Assembly (NCBI RefSeq): GCF_009467825.1 | Contig: NZ_WIOK01000002.1 | Coordinates: 186,001 to 250,000, forward strand | DNA: 64,000 nt | Direction of reading: 5' to 3' | From: Cyclobacterium xiamenense | GTDB taxonomy: Bacteria; Bacteroidota; Bacteroidia; Cytophagales; Cyclobacteriaceae | In this document: piece by piece, positions 52,958-62,963 of the stretch | Layout of the letters: every line of letters begins with the position of its first letter | How positions within the stretch are numbered: the first letter of the stretch is position 1 | Translations under genes and position numbers: made by a program | The notes under the pieces: generated by a model | Seen by the model: the letters and a program-made list of their open reading frames with translations, nothing else | Databases searched by the model: none | Told to the model about the DNA's origin: nothing

Positions 52958-55216
52958 ATGTCAGATTTGAACCATTATTTAAAGATTGCCAGTGAGTTAG
53001 GCATTCGCGACAAGCAAGTGGCCAGTACGGCTGCCTTATTGGAAGAAGGAGCAACGGTACCCTTTATATCCCGGTACCGGAAAGAAGTAACCGGCAGTTT
53101 GGATGAAGTGCAGGTGGCGGCGATTCGGGATCGGCTGCAGCAACTGAAGGATTTGGAAAAGCGAAAGGAAGCCATCCTTAAATCCATCGAAGAGCAGGGC
53201 AAACTGACGGAAGAGCTGAAGCAAAAGATTCAGGCGGCAGAGACCATGTCGCTATTGGAGGATATTTACCTGCCGTACAAGCCCAAGCGAAGGACGAAGG
53301 GAACCATCGCCCGGGAAAAAGGGCTGGAGCCACTGGCTACCTGGATCTTTGCCCAGGAAAGCGGATCTCCGGACGAAGCGGCTAAATCTTACCTGGATTC
53401 CGAAAAAGGTGTGGAAACGGTGGAAGAGGCCCTGCAGGGAGCCAGGGATATCATTGCCGAATGGATCAATGAAGATGCAGAGGTGCGCAAGCACTTGCGG
53501 GACTTATTTATTGAAGAAGGGAAATTCGTTTCCAGAGTGATCCCCGGAAAAGAGCAGGAAGCCATCAAATACAAAGATTATTTCGAATGGGAAGAACCGA
53601 TTAAGACGGCCCCCTCCCACCGGGTATTGGCCATGAGACGGGGCGAAAAGGAATTGTTTTTGATGCTGGATACCGGGCCGGAAGAGAAGGACGCACTTCG
53701 GCTGATCGAGAAAAAGGTGCTTCGTGGACAAAATGCCTGCACCGAGCAGGTAAGCATGGCGGTGAAAGACGGGTACAAACGTCTGCTGAAGCCATCCATG
53801 GAAACCGAGGTCCGGGTATACGCAAAAAAGAAGGCGGACGAGGCGGCGATCAAGGTATTTACCGAAAACCTACGGCAGTTGCTGCTCGCCTCGCCCCTGG
53901 GAGAAAAGGCCGTATTGGCCATCGATCCCGGGTTTCGCACGGGCTGCAAGGTCGTGTGTCTGGGTCGGCAAGGGCAGTTTCTGCAAAACGAAACGATCTA
54001 TCCAAACGAGCCCCAAAAGAAAACCATGGAATCAGGTGCGCTGGTAAAATACCTGGTGGAACGGCACGAAATTGAAGCGATCGCCATTGGCAACGGAACG
54101 GCAAGCAGGGAGACGGAGGCATTTATCAACAGCCTGGGATTACCCAAACACGTATTGGTGGTCATGGTGAACGAAAGCGGCGCGTCGATTTATTCTGCTT
54201 CCGACGTGGCCCGGGAGGAATTTCCCGATCAGGACCTCACCGTTCGCGGTGCCGTATCGATTGGGCGCCGGCTTATGGACCCGCTGGCAGAATTGGTGAA
54301 AATCGATGCCAAATCCATCGGTGTGGGCCAATACCAGCACGACGTGGATCAAACTGCCCTGAAAAATTCCCTGGACGATACAGTCATGAGCTGCGTGAAT
54401 GGTGTGGGCGTGGAGGTAAATACCGCTTCCAAACAACTGTTGACCTATGTGTCCGGATTGGGGCCCTCTTTGGCACAACACATTGTCACTTACCGCAACG
54501 AACACGGGCCCTTTAAAAGCAGGGAAGAAATAAAAAAAGTACCCCGGCTCGGGGAGAAAGCGTTTGAGCAGGCCGCTGGATTTTTGCGCATCCGAAATGG
54601 AGTAAATCCACTGGATAGCAGTGCCGTTCATCCGGAACGCTACGCGTTGATTCAGCAAATGGCCGCAGATATGGGCGTGTCGGTAGACGCCTTGCTGAAG
54701 GACGAGCAGCTTGTGCAAAAAATACCACTTAAGAAATACGTGGGAGCGGACGTAGGCCTACCAACCTTGCAGGATATCCTTGAGGAATTGGGTAAACCGG
54801 GAAGAGATCCGCGGGATCGGTTTGAGGCGTTTCAGTTTCAGGATGGGATCAATGAAATCAAAGACCTGAAGGTCGGAATGGAACTCCCCGGTATCGTGAC
54901 GAATATTACGCAATTTGGCGCCTTTGTGGATATCGGGGTGCATCAGGATGGATTGGTGCATTTGAGCCAGTTGGCCGATCGGTTCGTAAAAGACCCAAAC
55001 GAAGTGGTGTCGGTCAATCAAAAAGTGAAAGTGACGGTTATGGAAGTGGACACCGCCCGCAAACGCATTGGTCTAAGCATGAAAGCCGACCCCTTTGCCA
55101 AAACTCCTCCGCAGGGAAAACGGGAAAAGCCTTCCCGGCAGCGTAGTAAAAAGCAGGAGCCAAAGGAAAGTATGGCAGACAAACTAGCCTTGCTGCGTGA
55201 AAAATTCGGAAAATAG
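52958..55216 (+). CDS. tex: Tex family RNA-binding transcription accessory protein
   Basis: A 752-residue cytoplasmic protein. The N-terminal helical part begins IASELGIRDKQVASTAALLEEG. A YqgF/RNase-H-like domain lies at about 320-450 (VLAIDPGFRTGCKVV), helix-hairpin-helix motifs follow (LAQHIVTYRNEHGPFKSREE), and an S1 RNA-binding domain lies at about 640-715 (GIVTNITQFGAFVDIGVHQD), with a basic tail. The length matches the family. It has a good terminator after its stop. Tex is linked to transcription and RNA handling. Confidence 0.95.
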   Translation: MSDLNHYLKIASELGIRDKQVASTAALLEEGATVPFISRYRKEVTGSLDEVQVAAIRDRLQQLKDLEKRKEAILKSIEEQGKLTEELKQKIQAAETMSLLEDIYLPYKPKRRTKGTIAREKGLEPLATWIFAQESGSPDEAAKSYLDSEKGVETVEEALQGARDIIAEWINEDAEVRKHLRDLFIEEGKFVSRVIPGKEQEAIKYKDYFEWEEPIKTAPSHRVLAMRRGEKELFLMLDTGPEEKDALRLIEKKVLRGQNACTEQVSMAVKDGYKRLLKPSMETEVRVYAKKKADEAAIKVFTENLRQLLLASPLGEKAVLAIDPGFRTGCKVVCLGRQGQFLQNETIYPNEPQKKTMESGALVKYLVERHEIEAIAIGNGTASRETEAFINSLGLPKHVLVVMVNESGASIYSASDVAREEFPDQDLTVRGAVSIGRRLMDPLAELVKIDAKSIGVGQYQHDVDQTALKNSLDDTVMSCVNGVGVEVNTASKQLLTYVSGLGPSLAQHIVTYRNEHGPFKSREEIKKVPRLGEKAFEQAAGFLRIRNGVNPLDSSAVHPERYALIQQMAADMGVSVDALLKDEQLVQKIPLKKYVGADVGLPTLQDILEELGKPGRDPRDRFEAFQFQDGINEIKDLKVGMELPGIVTNITQFGAFVDIGVHQDGLVHLSQLADRFVKDPNEVVSVNQKVKVTVMEVDTARKRIGLSMKADPFAKTPPQGKREKPSRQRSKKQEPKESMADKLALLREKFGK

Positions 55217-56203
55217 CTTTCCAATGGAATACTGCTCCCAATTCCAGTAGCGATCCCCATTCCTGATTTCCTATACCCATGCATCCCAACCGGATCATGG
55301 GTTTTTTTATGCGGTAAACCTGCGATCGGTCCGATTTTTTTCCCTGTAGTGAGGTTTTTGCTCTTCCTCCAGGAGGCTGATCCGCCAGAAAAAACGAAAA
55401 AATCGGCGATCGGACAGGCATTCATTCCGCCTCCGTCTGTTCCTTTACCAAGCAAGGGGGTTTTCGATCCGTAACGCAGGGCAAAGAAGCCTCACTTCGT
55501 ACGCTTTCTGCTCCTGTTTACATCCCTAACTGTCAGGTTTAGCATAAATCAAAAGTAGTTTAATCGGCATCATGTAGATCGGATTGGATGCTTGGTGTCC
55601 GTCGGGTCGTTTTGTTTGCAGCTTTTGTTCGAGTAACAAAAATAAAATGATGCAATAGTGCCAAAAAAACGAATAAAATATAAATTCTGTTTTTTTGGAT
55701 ACCAGTTAGATAAAAAATAAACCAGAAAAAGAAATCTAAACAAAAAAATGAAAGACTAAAGGTAAATTTAAATCCAATTTTTTCGATAATAAAGTTACTA
55801 AGGGGAAAATAAGGTCATAAATACGCATTCATATTTTAAAAGTTAGATTTTGATTCGTATTCAAAATTATAAGATAAAATAATTTTTAAGGATATAAGAT
55901 ATTATTATAAATTAATATTTTTTATTTAATGTATTTTTTAAATTAAAAAATTATACAAAAAAAAGAAAATTTAAATCTTTCGTTTCGTCGGGATTTTTAA
56001 AAATTAATTCGGTAAATTTTTCTTATTCGAATTCCTGTTTTATATTGAACCCGAATTCAAAGATGTGGTTAAAAAAAGACCCTGATTTCCATCTTTTTAT
56101 TCAAAATCCCCAAAATAGCCTTTTTAGAATCACCCAAAAATCAACCACTTGGGAAAATCGGACGAAAACCGATTTAAATCTTCACTTATTAACCATTAAC
56201 AAC
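55217..56203. other. long leader and intergenic region before the SusC gene
   Basis: A 987-base stretch. The first part holds the tex terminator. From about 55640 to 56040 the sequence is extremely AT-rich with long A and T runs, and probably contains the SusC-operon promoter and a long untranslated leader. No open frame of interest was seen. A TTG-started in-frame extension from 56045 to the SusC ATG is not used. Confidence 0.55.
55275..55308 (+). terminator. intrinsic terminator after tex
   Basis: ACCCATG (55275-55281) pairs with CATGGGT, and ATCC with GGAT inside it (one bulged C), followed by a run of seven T. Confidence 0.85.
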
Positions 56204-59200
56204 ATGATTAAAAAATTTACTCAGGCAAAGGAAAGGAGTAACACGACTACCAGGCTCCTCCTTGGATTGACGATCCTTCTCGGATCGATGCTAGTGAATC
56301 CGCTCTTTGCGCAAGAGCGTTCAGTATCTGGAACGGTAAACGATGAAAACAAGCAGCCTATTCCAGGGGCAAGTGTACTGGTAAAAGGTACCACAAAGGG
56401 TGCGGCAACGGATATTAACGGAGAGTTTTCGCTTTCCCTGTCCAGTGGAGAAGACATCCTGGAGGTTTCATTTATTGGTTACGACAAAAAAGAAGTGAAA
56501 GTAGGCAACCAAAGCCAGCTTTCTATTTCCTTGGTACCGGATGAAACGGCGCTTTCGGAAGTGGTGGTAACTGCCTTTGGAATGGAACGCGAAAAGAAGG
56601 CGTTAGGCTACACTACACAGGCGGTCGAGGGTAGCCAAATCGCGGATGCCCGCCAGGCAAACATTGCTAACAACCTTTCCGGCCGCGTGGCTGGTGTACA
56701 AATCAATAGCAACTCCATGCCCGGTAGTGGTTCCCACATCGTTATCCGAGGATCTTCTTCCGTTGCTGGAAATAACCAGCCGTTGGTTGTTTTAGACGGT
56801 GTGCCGTTGGAACAATCCTCTGACCGAAGGTACGGTGGTGGCTTGTCTGAAATCAACCCGGACAACATCAAGGAAATCAATGTATTGAAAGGTGCTACTG
56901 CTGCCGCCCTTTACGGTTCGCGGGCAGCCAATGGTGTAATCATGGTAACGACCAAAGACGGCTCCGGAACGAAAGGAATCGGTGTTGAATTGAATACCAA
57001 CATGACATTTGACCGGCCATTGGTAGAGCCTGGATTGCAGAATATCTACGGAGGTGGTATCGGCTACCGAACCTGGTACGTAGACGGTAGAAACGGATTC
57101 GATGCTGACGGCATTCGCGGAACGGCCGGTGTGGACGAAAGCTGGGGACAGCCCATGGATGGATCCCTTGTTCCCTTGTGGTACAGTGCACCGGACCGCG
57201 TGCCATTATTGCCTCAACCCAATAACTTCCAGGAGTTTTGGGAAACGGGACGAAGCATGACCAATAATATTGCTGTTTCCGGAGCCAACGAAGACGGAAA
57301 CTTCCGCTTGTCTATGGGCCGACTGGATCAAACCGCCATTATGTACAACAACAATTACTACCGGAATAACTTCAAATTGAATGCTGGATACAATTTCACA
57401 GACAAATTGAGTTTTACGGTAAGTGCCGAGTACGTAAAGTCCGGTTCGGATAACCGTCGGTACACCGCCAGCTCTGACTTTATTTGGGCGCACCGGCATA
57501 CGGAATACGACAAATTGAGAAATTGGGACCAGTATTACGACATACAGCGGGCAACTTTCCGACCGGGTGACGACTACCCCTATGCCAACTGGCAGCACGA
57601 GTATTTTACCAACCCGTACTTCCTTCAGGATCGGTATACCAACGCTAATGAAAAGGATCGTTTGGTAGGGAATATTGCCGCCAATTACAAGTTTTCCGAC
57701 GATCTCAGCATCATGGTTCGTTCAGGTACCGACTTCTGGACGGATAGCCGGACCAACGTAACCAGCGTGGAACGAACCAAAAACTTTGTGCGGATTTTGG
57801 GTGCATACACCGATACCCAAATGACCAGCCAGGAGACCAATAGCGATGTGATCCTGACCTATAACAAAACTCTGGACAACAGCCTTTCGCTGAATATCCA
57901 GGCGGGAGCCATTAACCGTACCAATAACTACCGCATGTCTGCTGTAAACGTGCGGGAATTGACCATCGACGGATTGTACAACCTGGGCAACTACGCCAGC
58001 CCGGTGGTTCCTTCCAGTGAAATCAGAAAGCAAGTGGTAAACAGTGTCTTCGGATCGGCGCAGTTCGGCTATGCCAACTCCATCTTCCTGGACGTAACCG
58101 GAAGAAACGATTGGTCCAGTACCTTGCCGACCAACGCCAATTCCTTCTTTTACCCCTCCGTGGCCCTGAGTGCCGTACTGACAGACATGTTTAATGTGCA
58201 GAGCAACTTCCTTTCCTTTGCAAAGGTACGGGCAAGTTTGGCTCAGGTAGGAAACGATGCCGATCCTTACCTGCTCAATCAGGTATTTGCCTCACAGGGG
58301 CTATGGGCCGGAACCACGCCTACCTATGCAGCAGCTTCTGAAATCGCCAACCGAAACCTGAAGCCGGAGATCACCACCGGTCAGGAAATTGGCTTGGACT
58401 TGCGCTTTTTGCAAGGACGAATTGGGCTTGACTTTACCTACTACCACCAGGCAACGACCAACCAAATCCTTGCGGTGGCCATCTCACGCGCCTCCGGATA
58501 CGAAAGCCAGATCTTGAATGCTGGAAAGATTACCAATCAGGGAGTGGAATTGATGCTTACCGGTGCCGTCCTTCAAAATTCCGGAGGATTGAACTGGGAC
58601 GTGGCGTTGAACTTTGCAAGAAACCGTAACCTGGTTGTGGAGCTTGCCGAGGGTCTTGAGAATTACACGCTAGGAAGTCAGAATAGTTTAACTTCGGAAG
58701 CGCGCGTAGGGGAGCCCTACGGTACGCTCTACGGAAGAAGGTACCTGAGATCTCCCGAAGGCGAGATTGTACATAGCAATGGACTGCCTCAACTGGAAGC
58801 TGGAACTTTCCAACTGGGTAACATTCAGCCGGATTGGATAGGCGGACTCTCCAATACGTTCAGCTACCGGGGTTTTACCTTCGGATCACTGATCGACGTA
58901 CGCATGGGCGGCGACCTGTTTGATGTGGGTACGGGTTTGGCTAGAAAAACCGGGCAGTACGTGGAAACGGCCATTGGTAGAGAAGAAGGGGTGATTGGCC
59001 AGGGTGTAATGAATGTAGGTACTTCCGAAAGTCCGGCATACGTCACCAACGATGTGATTGTTGGTGCACAGCCGTTCTGGAATGCACAAAATCCCCGAAA
59101 CGCGCACGAGGCAGGTATTTTTGACGGATCCTTCATTAAGCTGCGGGAATTGTCGCTGGGTTACAGCCTTCCGCAGACCTTGCTTGCCAATACATTTTTG

Positions 59201-59368
59201 CAGAGCGTCCGGGTTTCCCTGGTCGGGCGAAACATGGCCATTCTTTTTAAAAACCATCCCCATTTGGATCCGGAATTTGACCGTCAAGGTGGAAATGCCC
59301 AGGGTTTTGGGTATGGAGAAATGCCTTCCACGCGAAATATTGGATTTAACCTAAATGTTGCCTTTTAA
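56204..59368 (+). CDS. SusC/RagA family TonB-dependent outer-membrane transporter
   Basis: A 1054-residue outer-membrane channel for large nutrients, opened by the TonB system. Signal peptide (about 1-37, ending NPLFAQ), a carboxypeptidase-like domain (about 40-115, starting SVSGTVNDENKQPIPGASV), a TonB box-like SEVVVTAFG, the plug (about 130-250, with VLKGATAAALYGSRAANG), and a beta barrel ending in GFNLNVAF follow. The ATG at 56204 was taken because the longer frame begins with TTG. The SusD partner starts 30 bases after the stop. The substrate cannot be told from SusC alone. Confidence 0.95.
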   Translation: MIKKFTQAKERSNTTTRLLLGLTILLGSMLVNPLFAQERSVSGTVNDENKQPIPGASVLVKGTTKGAATDINGEFSLSLSSGEDILEVSFIGYDKKEVKVGNQSQLSISLVPDETALSEVVVTAFGMEREKKALGYTTQAVEGSQIADARQANIANNLSGRVAGVQINSNSMPGSGSHIVIRGSSSVAGNNQPLVVLDGVPLEQSSDRRYGGGLSEINPDNIKEINVLKGATAAALYGSRAANGVIMVTTKDGSGTKGIGVELNTNMTFDRPLVEPGLQNIYGGGIGYRTWYVDGRNGFDADGIRGTAGVDESWGQPMDGSLVPLWYSAPDRVPLLPQPNNFQEFWETGRSMTNNIAVSGANEDGNFRLSMGRLDQTAIMYNNNYYRNNFKLNAGYNFTDKLSFTVSAEYVKSGSDNRRYTASSDFIWAHRHTEYDKLRNWDQYYDIQRATFRPGDDYPYANWQHEYFTNPYFLQDRYTNANEKDRLVGNIAANYKFSDDLSIMVRSGTDFWTDSRTNVTSVERTKNFVRILGAYTDTQMTSQETNSDVILTYNKTLDNSLSLNIQAGAINRTNNYRMSAVNVRELTIDGLYNLGNYASPVVPSSEIRKQVVNSVFGSAQFGYANSIFLDVTGRNDWSSTLPTNANSFFYPSVALSAVLTDMFNVQSNFLSFAKVRASLAQVGNDADPYLLNQVFASQGLWAGTTPTYAAASEIANRNLKPEITTGQEIGLDLRFLQGRIGLDFTYYHQATTNQILAVAISRASGYESQILNAGKITNQGVELMLTGAVLQNSGGLNWDVALNFARNRNLVVELAEGLENYTLGSQNSLTSEARVGEPYGTLYGRRYLRSPEGEIVHSNGLPQLEAGTFQLGNIQPDWIGGLSNTFSYRGFTFGSLIDVRMGGDLFDVGTGLARKTGQYVETAIGREEGVIGQGVMNVGTSESPAYVTNDVIVGAQPFWNAQNPRNAHEAGIFDGSFIKLRELSLGYSLPQTLLANTFLQSVRVSLVGRNMAILFKNHPHLDPEFDRQGGNAQGFGYGEMPSTRNIGFNLNVAF

Positions 59369-59398
59369 GTAACTTCCAACTTGCTAAAGAAATAGACA

Positions 59399-60859
59399 AT
59401 GAAAAGATTTAAATTAGTATCCCATACCTTATTACTGGCGCTCTTCCTTTTGGCAGGCTCCTGTACCGAGGAATTTGCCGAAATAAATACCGATCCAAAC
59501 AATCCGGTGACCATTTCGCCCTCCCTATTGTTACCAAACGCAATTCAGGTATCCGTTGACCGGTACTGGGGACACAGTACCCGATTTCAGCGGTTAAACA
59601 TCGACGCAGCCATGTGTTGGATTCAGCACCTGGCCCGAAACATCTACATCAATTCCGAAGGAGATACCTACGAGATTCCGATCACGGTGTCTATTGGTAC
59701 CTGGGAAAACCTGTACAACAGCTCCCTGGTAAACCTGGAGCAAGTGATTGAGTTGGCCGGTCCCGGTGGGCAATATGAAAACGTGAATTACGAAGGGATT
59801 GCCCTGGTCATGAGAGCCTTCACGTTTTCTTACCTTGCCGATGCCTTCGGTCCCATCCCCTATTCAGAAGCGCTAAAAGGTGCTGCCGAAGAGCCCATCA
59901 ACTCACCCACATACGATTCCGTAGAAGATGTCTATGCGGGAGTCCTGGAAGAGCTCAAGTTAGCCAATGAAAAACTATCCGTAAATGGACCAAGAGTAGA
60001 CGGAGATATCATGTTTAACGGAGACGTTTTGCGCTGGAAGAAATTTGCCAATTCCTTGCGCATCAAGATCGCCAACCGGCAGGCAGCCAAAAAGCCAGCC
60101 GAATCCCGGGCAATCATGCAGGAAATCCTGTCGTCACCCGCTACTTACCCGATCTTTACCGGAAACGACGACTATGCCGAATTGGATCATGCCAACGTGA
60201 TTGGCAGCAGAAACAAGATGTTCGACGTGTTTTCCACCCGCTCGGATTGGAATATTAGCAAGACCTTGGTTGACAAGCTACTTGAGTTGGATGACGACCG
60301 TATTTCGGTGTATGCGCTGCCCCTTAGTGATGGCACATTTGTGGGCCTGCCCAATGGACTTACCGATGTGGCTGCATCCAGCATCTCTGCATCTACTATT
60401 GGACAGAAGTTTCTCGAGCCGGACGCGCCAAGTATCTTAATGACCTATTCCGAGTTAATGTTTATCCTGGCTGAAGCGGCATTGGATGGGGATATTTCCG
60501 GAGACTACATGGATTATTTCGAAAAAGCGGTAAGTGGATCCTTTGAGCAACATGGATTGGCCATGCCTGCCGATTATATCGGTCGCTTGGGTACTATCGA
60601 TAAGGAAACGCTGATGACGCAAAAATGGATCGCTTTGTTTGGTCAGGGAATTGAGGCTTGGACCGAGTACAGACGAACCGGGTTTCCACAAATGCCTACC
60701 CCGGATCCTCGCGCGATATTTGTAAACGAAGGCGTGCTGCCCACGCGAATCGAATATCCACCTTCTGAGTATTCGCTAAACATGTCCAATCTGGAGCAAG
60801 GCATCCAACTATTAGGCGGTGCTGACAATATGCGTAGCAAATTGTGGTGGGCCGAATAA
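59399..60859 (+). CDS. SusD/RagB family nutrient-binding lipoprotein (SusD-like-2 type)
   Basis: A 486-residue surface lipoprotein that forms the lid of the SusC channel. The lipobox is LLAGSC (Cys22). The start TDPNNPVTISPSLLLP and the SYLADAFGPIPYSEAL segment are typical of the SusD-like-2 group, with IALFGQGIEAWTEYRRTGFP near the C-terminus. The type is frequent in loci for peptides, amino compounds or various oligosaccharides, so substrate prediction is weak. It precedes a small lipoprotein by 61 bases. Confidence 0.94.
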   Translation: MKRFKLVSHTLLLALFLLAGSCTEEFAEINTDPNNPVTISPSLLLPNAIQVSVDRYWGHSTRFQRLNIDAAMCWIQHLARNIYINSEGDTYEIPITVSIGTWENLYNSSLVNLEQVIELAGPGGQYENVNYEGIALVMRAFTFSYLADAFGPIPYSEALKGAAEEPINSPTYDSVEDVYAGVLEELKLANEKLSVNGPRVDGDIMFNGDVLRWKKFANSLRIKIANRQAAKKPAESRAIMQEILSSPATYPIFTGNDDYAELDHANVIGSRNKMFDVFSTRSDWNISKTLVDKLLELDDDRISVYALPLSDGTFVGLPNGLTDVAASSISASTIGQKFLEPDAPSILMTYSELMFILAEAALDGDISGDYMDYFEKAVSGSFEQHGLAMPADYIGRLGTIDKETLMTQKWIALFGQGIEAWTEYRRTGFPQMPTPDPRAIFVNEGVLPTRIEYPPSEYSLNMSNLEQGIQLLGGADNMRSKLWWAE

Positions 60860-60920
60860 GCAGCCTTCGAAATACGCACGTACTCGTAGATTATTCTCAC
60901 ATACAATTGAAACTGACACC

Positions 60921-61355
60921 ATGAAAAATATACTAAATAAAATAGCTGTTCTGGGCCTGCTGTTCGTCGCGTTTTCCTGTGTAGAAGCAGAAGACCTGGT
61001 AACGAAAAATGTAGCTGCCCCGGTATTGGTCGTTTTGGAAGGGACGGAATTTGACGCCACCACAGGTGTGGCGGTATCCGGGTCTTTCTATGAATTGGAC
61101 AAAACCGGTATTTTGGATCGAAATGTAGGCATTGATTCCATTCCGGTATCCGGTCTGGAAGTAAAGGTCTTCATTAACCAAACCGACGAAGTTGGTACCC
61201 TTACCACGGATACGCAGGGAAAAATTCTCTTCCAAAATCCCTGGTCTTCGCTTGGGATTGCCCAACCGACCTCTGGAACACAAATTCGTCTGGAATTCAC
61301 GGGAACGTACAACGATATCGCCTTCCGTAGGTTTCACAACGTACGCGTAAGATAA
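60921..61355 (+). CDS. small exported lipoprotein with beta-sandwich-like domain
   Basis: A 144-residue lipoprotein (lipobox VAFSC, Cys20). The single domain is strand-rich (GLEVKVFINQTDEVGTLTTD, then GTQIRLEFTG) and resembles the Ig-like or carboxypeptidase-regulatory-like folds that accompany SusCD pairs as auxiliary binding proteins. No specific family was recognised. Its role is probably to bind or hold nutrient at the surface. The TAA stop is followed by a 164-base gap containing a large inverted repeat. Confidence 0.7.
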   Translation: MKNILNKIAVLGLLFVAFSCVEAEDLVTKNVAAPVLVVLEGTEFDATTGVAVSGSFYELDKTGILDRNVGIDSIPVSGLEVKVFINQTDEVGTLTTDTQGKILFQNPWSSLGIAQPTSGTQIRLEFTGTYNDIAFRRFHNVRVR

Positions 61356-61384
61356 GATTATTGATTGGGGACAGGGTCCCTTGG

Positions 61385-61479
61385 GTAAGGGATGTTTTGT
61401 TTGGCACTGTTTTTCTGCTCTTGCATGGGTCACTTCTGACCTGGGAAAGCGAATGGCCTATACAAAACATCCCTTTTAC
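61385..61479. repeat. long intercistronic inverted repeat with inner hairpin
   Basis: AAGGGATGTTTTGT (61387-61400) pairs perfectly with ACAAAACATCCCTT (61462-61475). The stem can extend outward through GT/AC with a two-base bulge and inward with GGC (61403-61405) and GCC (61456-61458). Inside sits a hairpin, GGTCA/TGACC (61428-61441) with a CTTC loop. The RNA would form a long, branched helix ending 41 bases before the aminotransferase ATG. It may be an attenuator, a processing site or an element that sets expression of the downstream gene. Confidence 0.75.
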
Positions 61480-61519
61480 TGTTTTTGACGAACCACTTAC
61501 AACCAAACAACGTAAAAAA

Positions 61520-62671
61520 ATGACAAACGTAAACCGAAGAAACTGGCTAAAATCCAGTCTCACAATGACCGCCGGCCTGATGACCATGGGGTATGCAGGC
61601 GCAAGTACCAAATTCGAGGAAGGGAGCCACATCGAATCCATCCTTCCAAAAAAAGACCGGTATGCCCGGCTGACATCCAATGAGAATCCCTTTGGTCCAT
61701 CTGCTTCGGCAAAGAAAGCCTTGAAAGCAGCCATCGACGATTCCTTTTTGTACCCCAGGGAGTACCGGCAAACGCTCATGAGCCTGATTGCCAAGGAAGA
61801 AGGGGTGACCGAAGACCACATTTTGCTCGGAGCAGGTTCCAGTGAATTGCTCCATGCCGCCGCCCGAGTATACGGTGGGGCCAATGGTAAAGTCTTGTCC
61901 GCCGATCCTACCTATACTTCCCTGGTTCGGTCCGCTGAGATGATGGGTTCGGAATGGGTTAAAATCCCCCTGGACAAGCAGTTTGACCACGACCTGTCCA
62001 CCATGGAATACAAGGTAAAACCCGACATTTCCCTGGTTTACCTGGTCAACCCAAACAATCCAACCGGTAAGATCATGACGGGGGATGAAATCATCAGCTT
62101 TTGTGACACCGTTTCTGCGAAGGTGCCCGTATTTGTAGACGAGGCGTATTGGGATTACATGGAAAACCCCAAGGGATCTACTACGACGGCTTGTATCAAA
62201 AAAGGAGCAAACGTGATCGTCGCCAGGACCTTTTCCAAGGTACACGCCTTTGCCGGCTTACGGGTAGGATATTGCATTGCTCAGCCGGAAGTCATCAAAA
62301 AATTAGCGAAGGAGGGACCTAGAAATACACTCAGCGGGCCGTCCATGAGTGCAGCCACCGCCAGTTTGGTGGATTATGAGTTTATCAAGTACTCGGTAAA
62401 AATGAATAACGAAGGAAAGAAATTTGTGTACGATGTATTGGAAAAAACCGGACACGATTATTTCCCTTCCCATACCAATTTTATTTTGTTTCCGATTGCC
62501 ATGGAAAGTGAGGATTTCAAAAAGAAAATGCTTGCCAAAGGTGTGGGAATCAAAAGTATGAACGTAGCTGGACAGGATTATTGTCGGGTAAGTATGGGGA
62601 AAATGGAAGACCTCGAAATGTTTGCCGATGCCTTTAAGCAAGTGATTTCTACCAAAATCAATCAATCCTAA
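61520..62671 (+). CDS. Tat-exported class I/II PLP aminotransferase (HisC-like)
   Basis: A 383-residue enzyme with a twin-arginine signal at its start (R6-R7 in NRRNWLKSS, then a hydrophobic stretch to AGAS). The body is an aminotransferase of the histidinol-phosphate type: LTSNENPFGPS, GAGSSELLHA, NPNNPTG, the PLP lysine K240 in ARTFSKVHAFAG, and RVSMG near the end. Export by Tat would let it fold with PLP in the cytoplasm and act in the periplasm, unlike biosynthetic HisC. The ATG 61520 was used because the longer frame starts inside the inverted repeat region. Its place after SusC/SusD suggests it works on an imported amino compound. Confidence 0.85.
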   Translation: MTNVNRRNWLKSSLTMTAGLMTMGYAGASTKFEEGSHIESILPKKDRYARLTSNENPFGPSASAKKALKAAIDDSFLYPREYRQTLMSLIAKEEGVTEDHILLGAGSSELLHAAARVYGGANGKVLSADPTYTSLVRSAEMMGSEWVKIPLDKQFDHDLSTMEYKVKPDISLVYLVNPNNPTGKIMTGDEIISFCDTVSAKVPVFVDEAYWDYMENPKGSTTTACIKKGANVIVARTFSKVHAFAGLRVGYCIAQPEVIKKLAKEGPRNTLSGPSMSAATASLVDYEFIKYSVKMNNEGKKFVYDVLEKTGHDYFPSHTNFILFPIAMESEDFKKKMLAKGVGIKSMNVAGQDYCRVSMGKMEDLEMFADAFKQVISTKINQS

Positions 62672-62705
62672 TAGGATTTCAGTAATTTTTTGTTCCTTGA
62701 TTTCA

Positions 62706-62746
62706 AACCAAGCCAGCTCTCACCGGGACTGGCTTGGTTTTTTTTT
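62706..62746 (+). terminator. intrinsic terminator after the aminotransferase
   Basis: AACCAAGCCAG (62706-62716) pairs perfectly with CTGGCTTGGTT (62729-62739) around a 12-base loop, followed by a run of nine T. It closes the SusCD-aminotransferase set. Confidence 0.93.
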
Positions 62747-62928
62747 GCCAGGAAGTAACGAGTGACCCTCGCGCCATTTTCACCAGTCCGGATCGCGTCA
62801 CCGGATCCATCGATGTGCTTTTTTCAAAAGTAGGTTTGGATACCCGCTCCCGAGGCATTGCAATTGCTTGTTCGGCACGGAAGGGTTTCATGGCGAAGGC
62901 CTGTTCATCGGGATCGCTGACGTATTGG

Positions 62929-62963
62929 AAAAAAAAGCAGCTTTTCACGCGAAAAGCTGCTTT
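62929..62963 (-). terminator. intrinsic terminator for the downstream transporter gene
   Basis: On the minus strand AAAGCAGCTTTTC pairs perfectly with GAAAAGCTGCTTT around a 4-base loop and continues into a run of eight T. It is 65 bases after the transporter stop. Confidence 0.92.
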
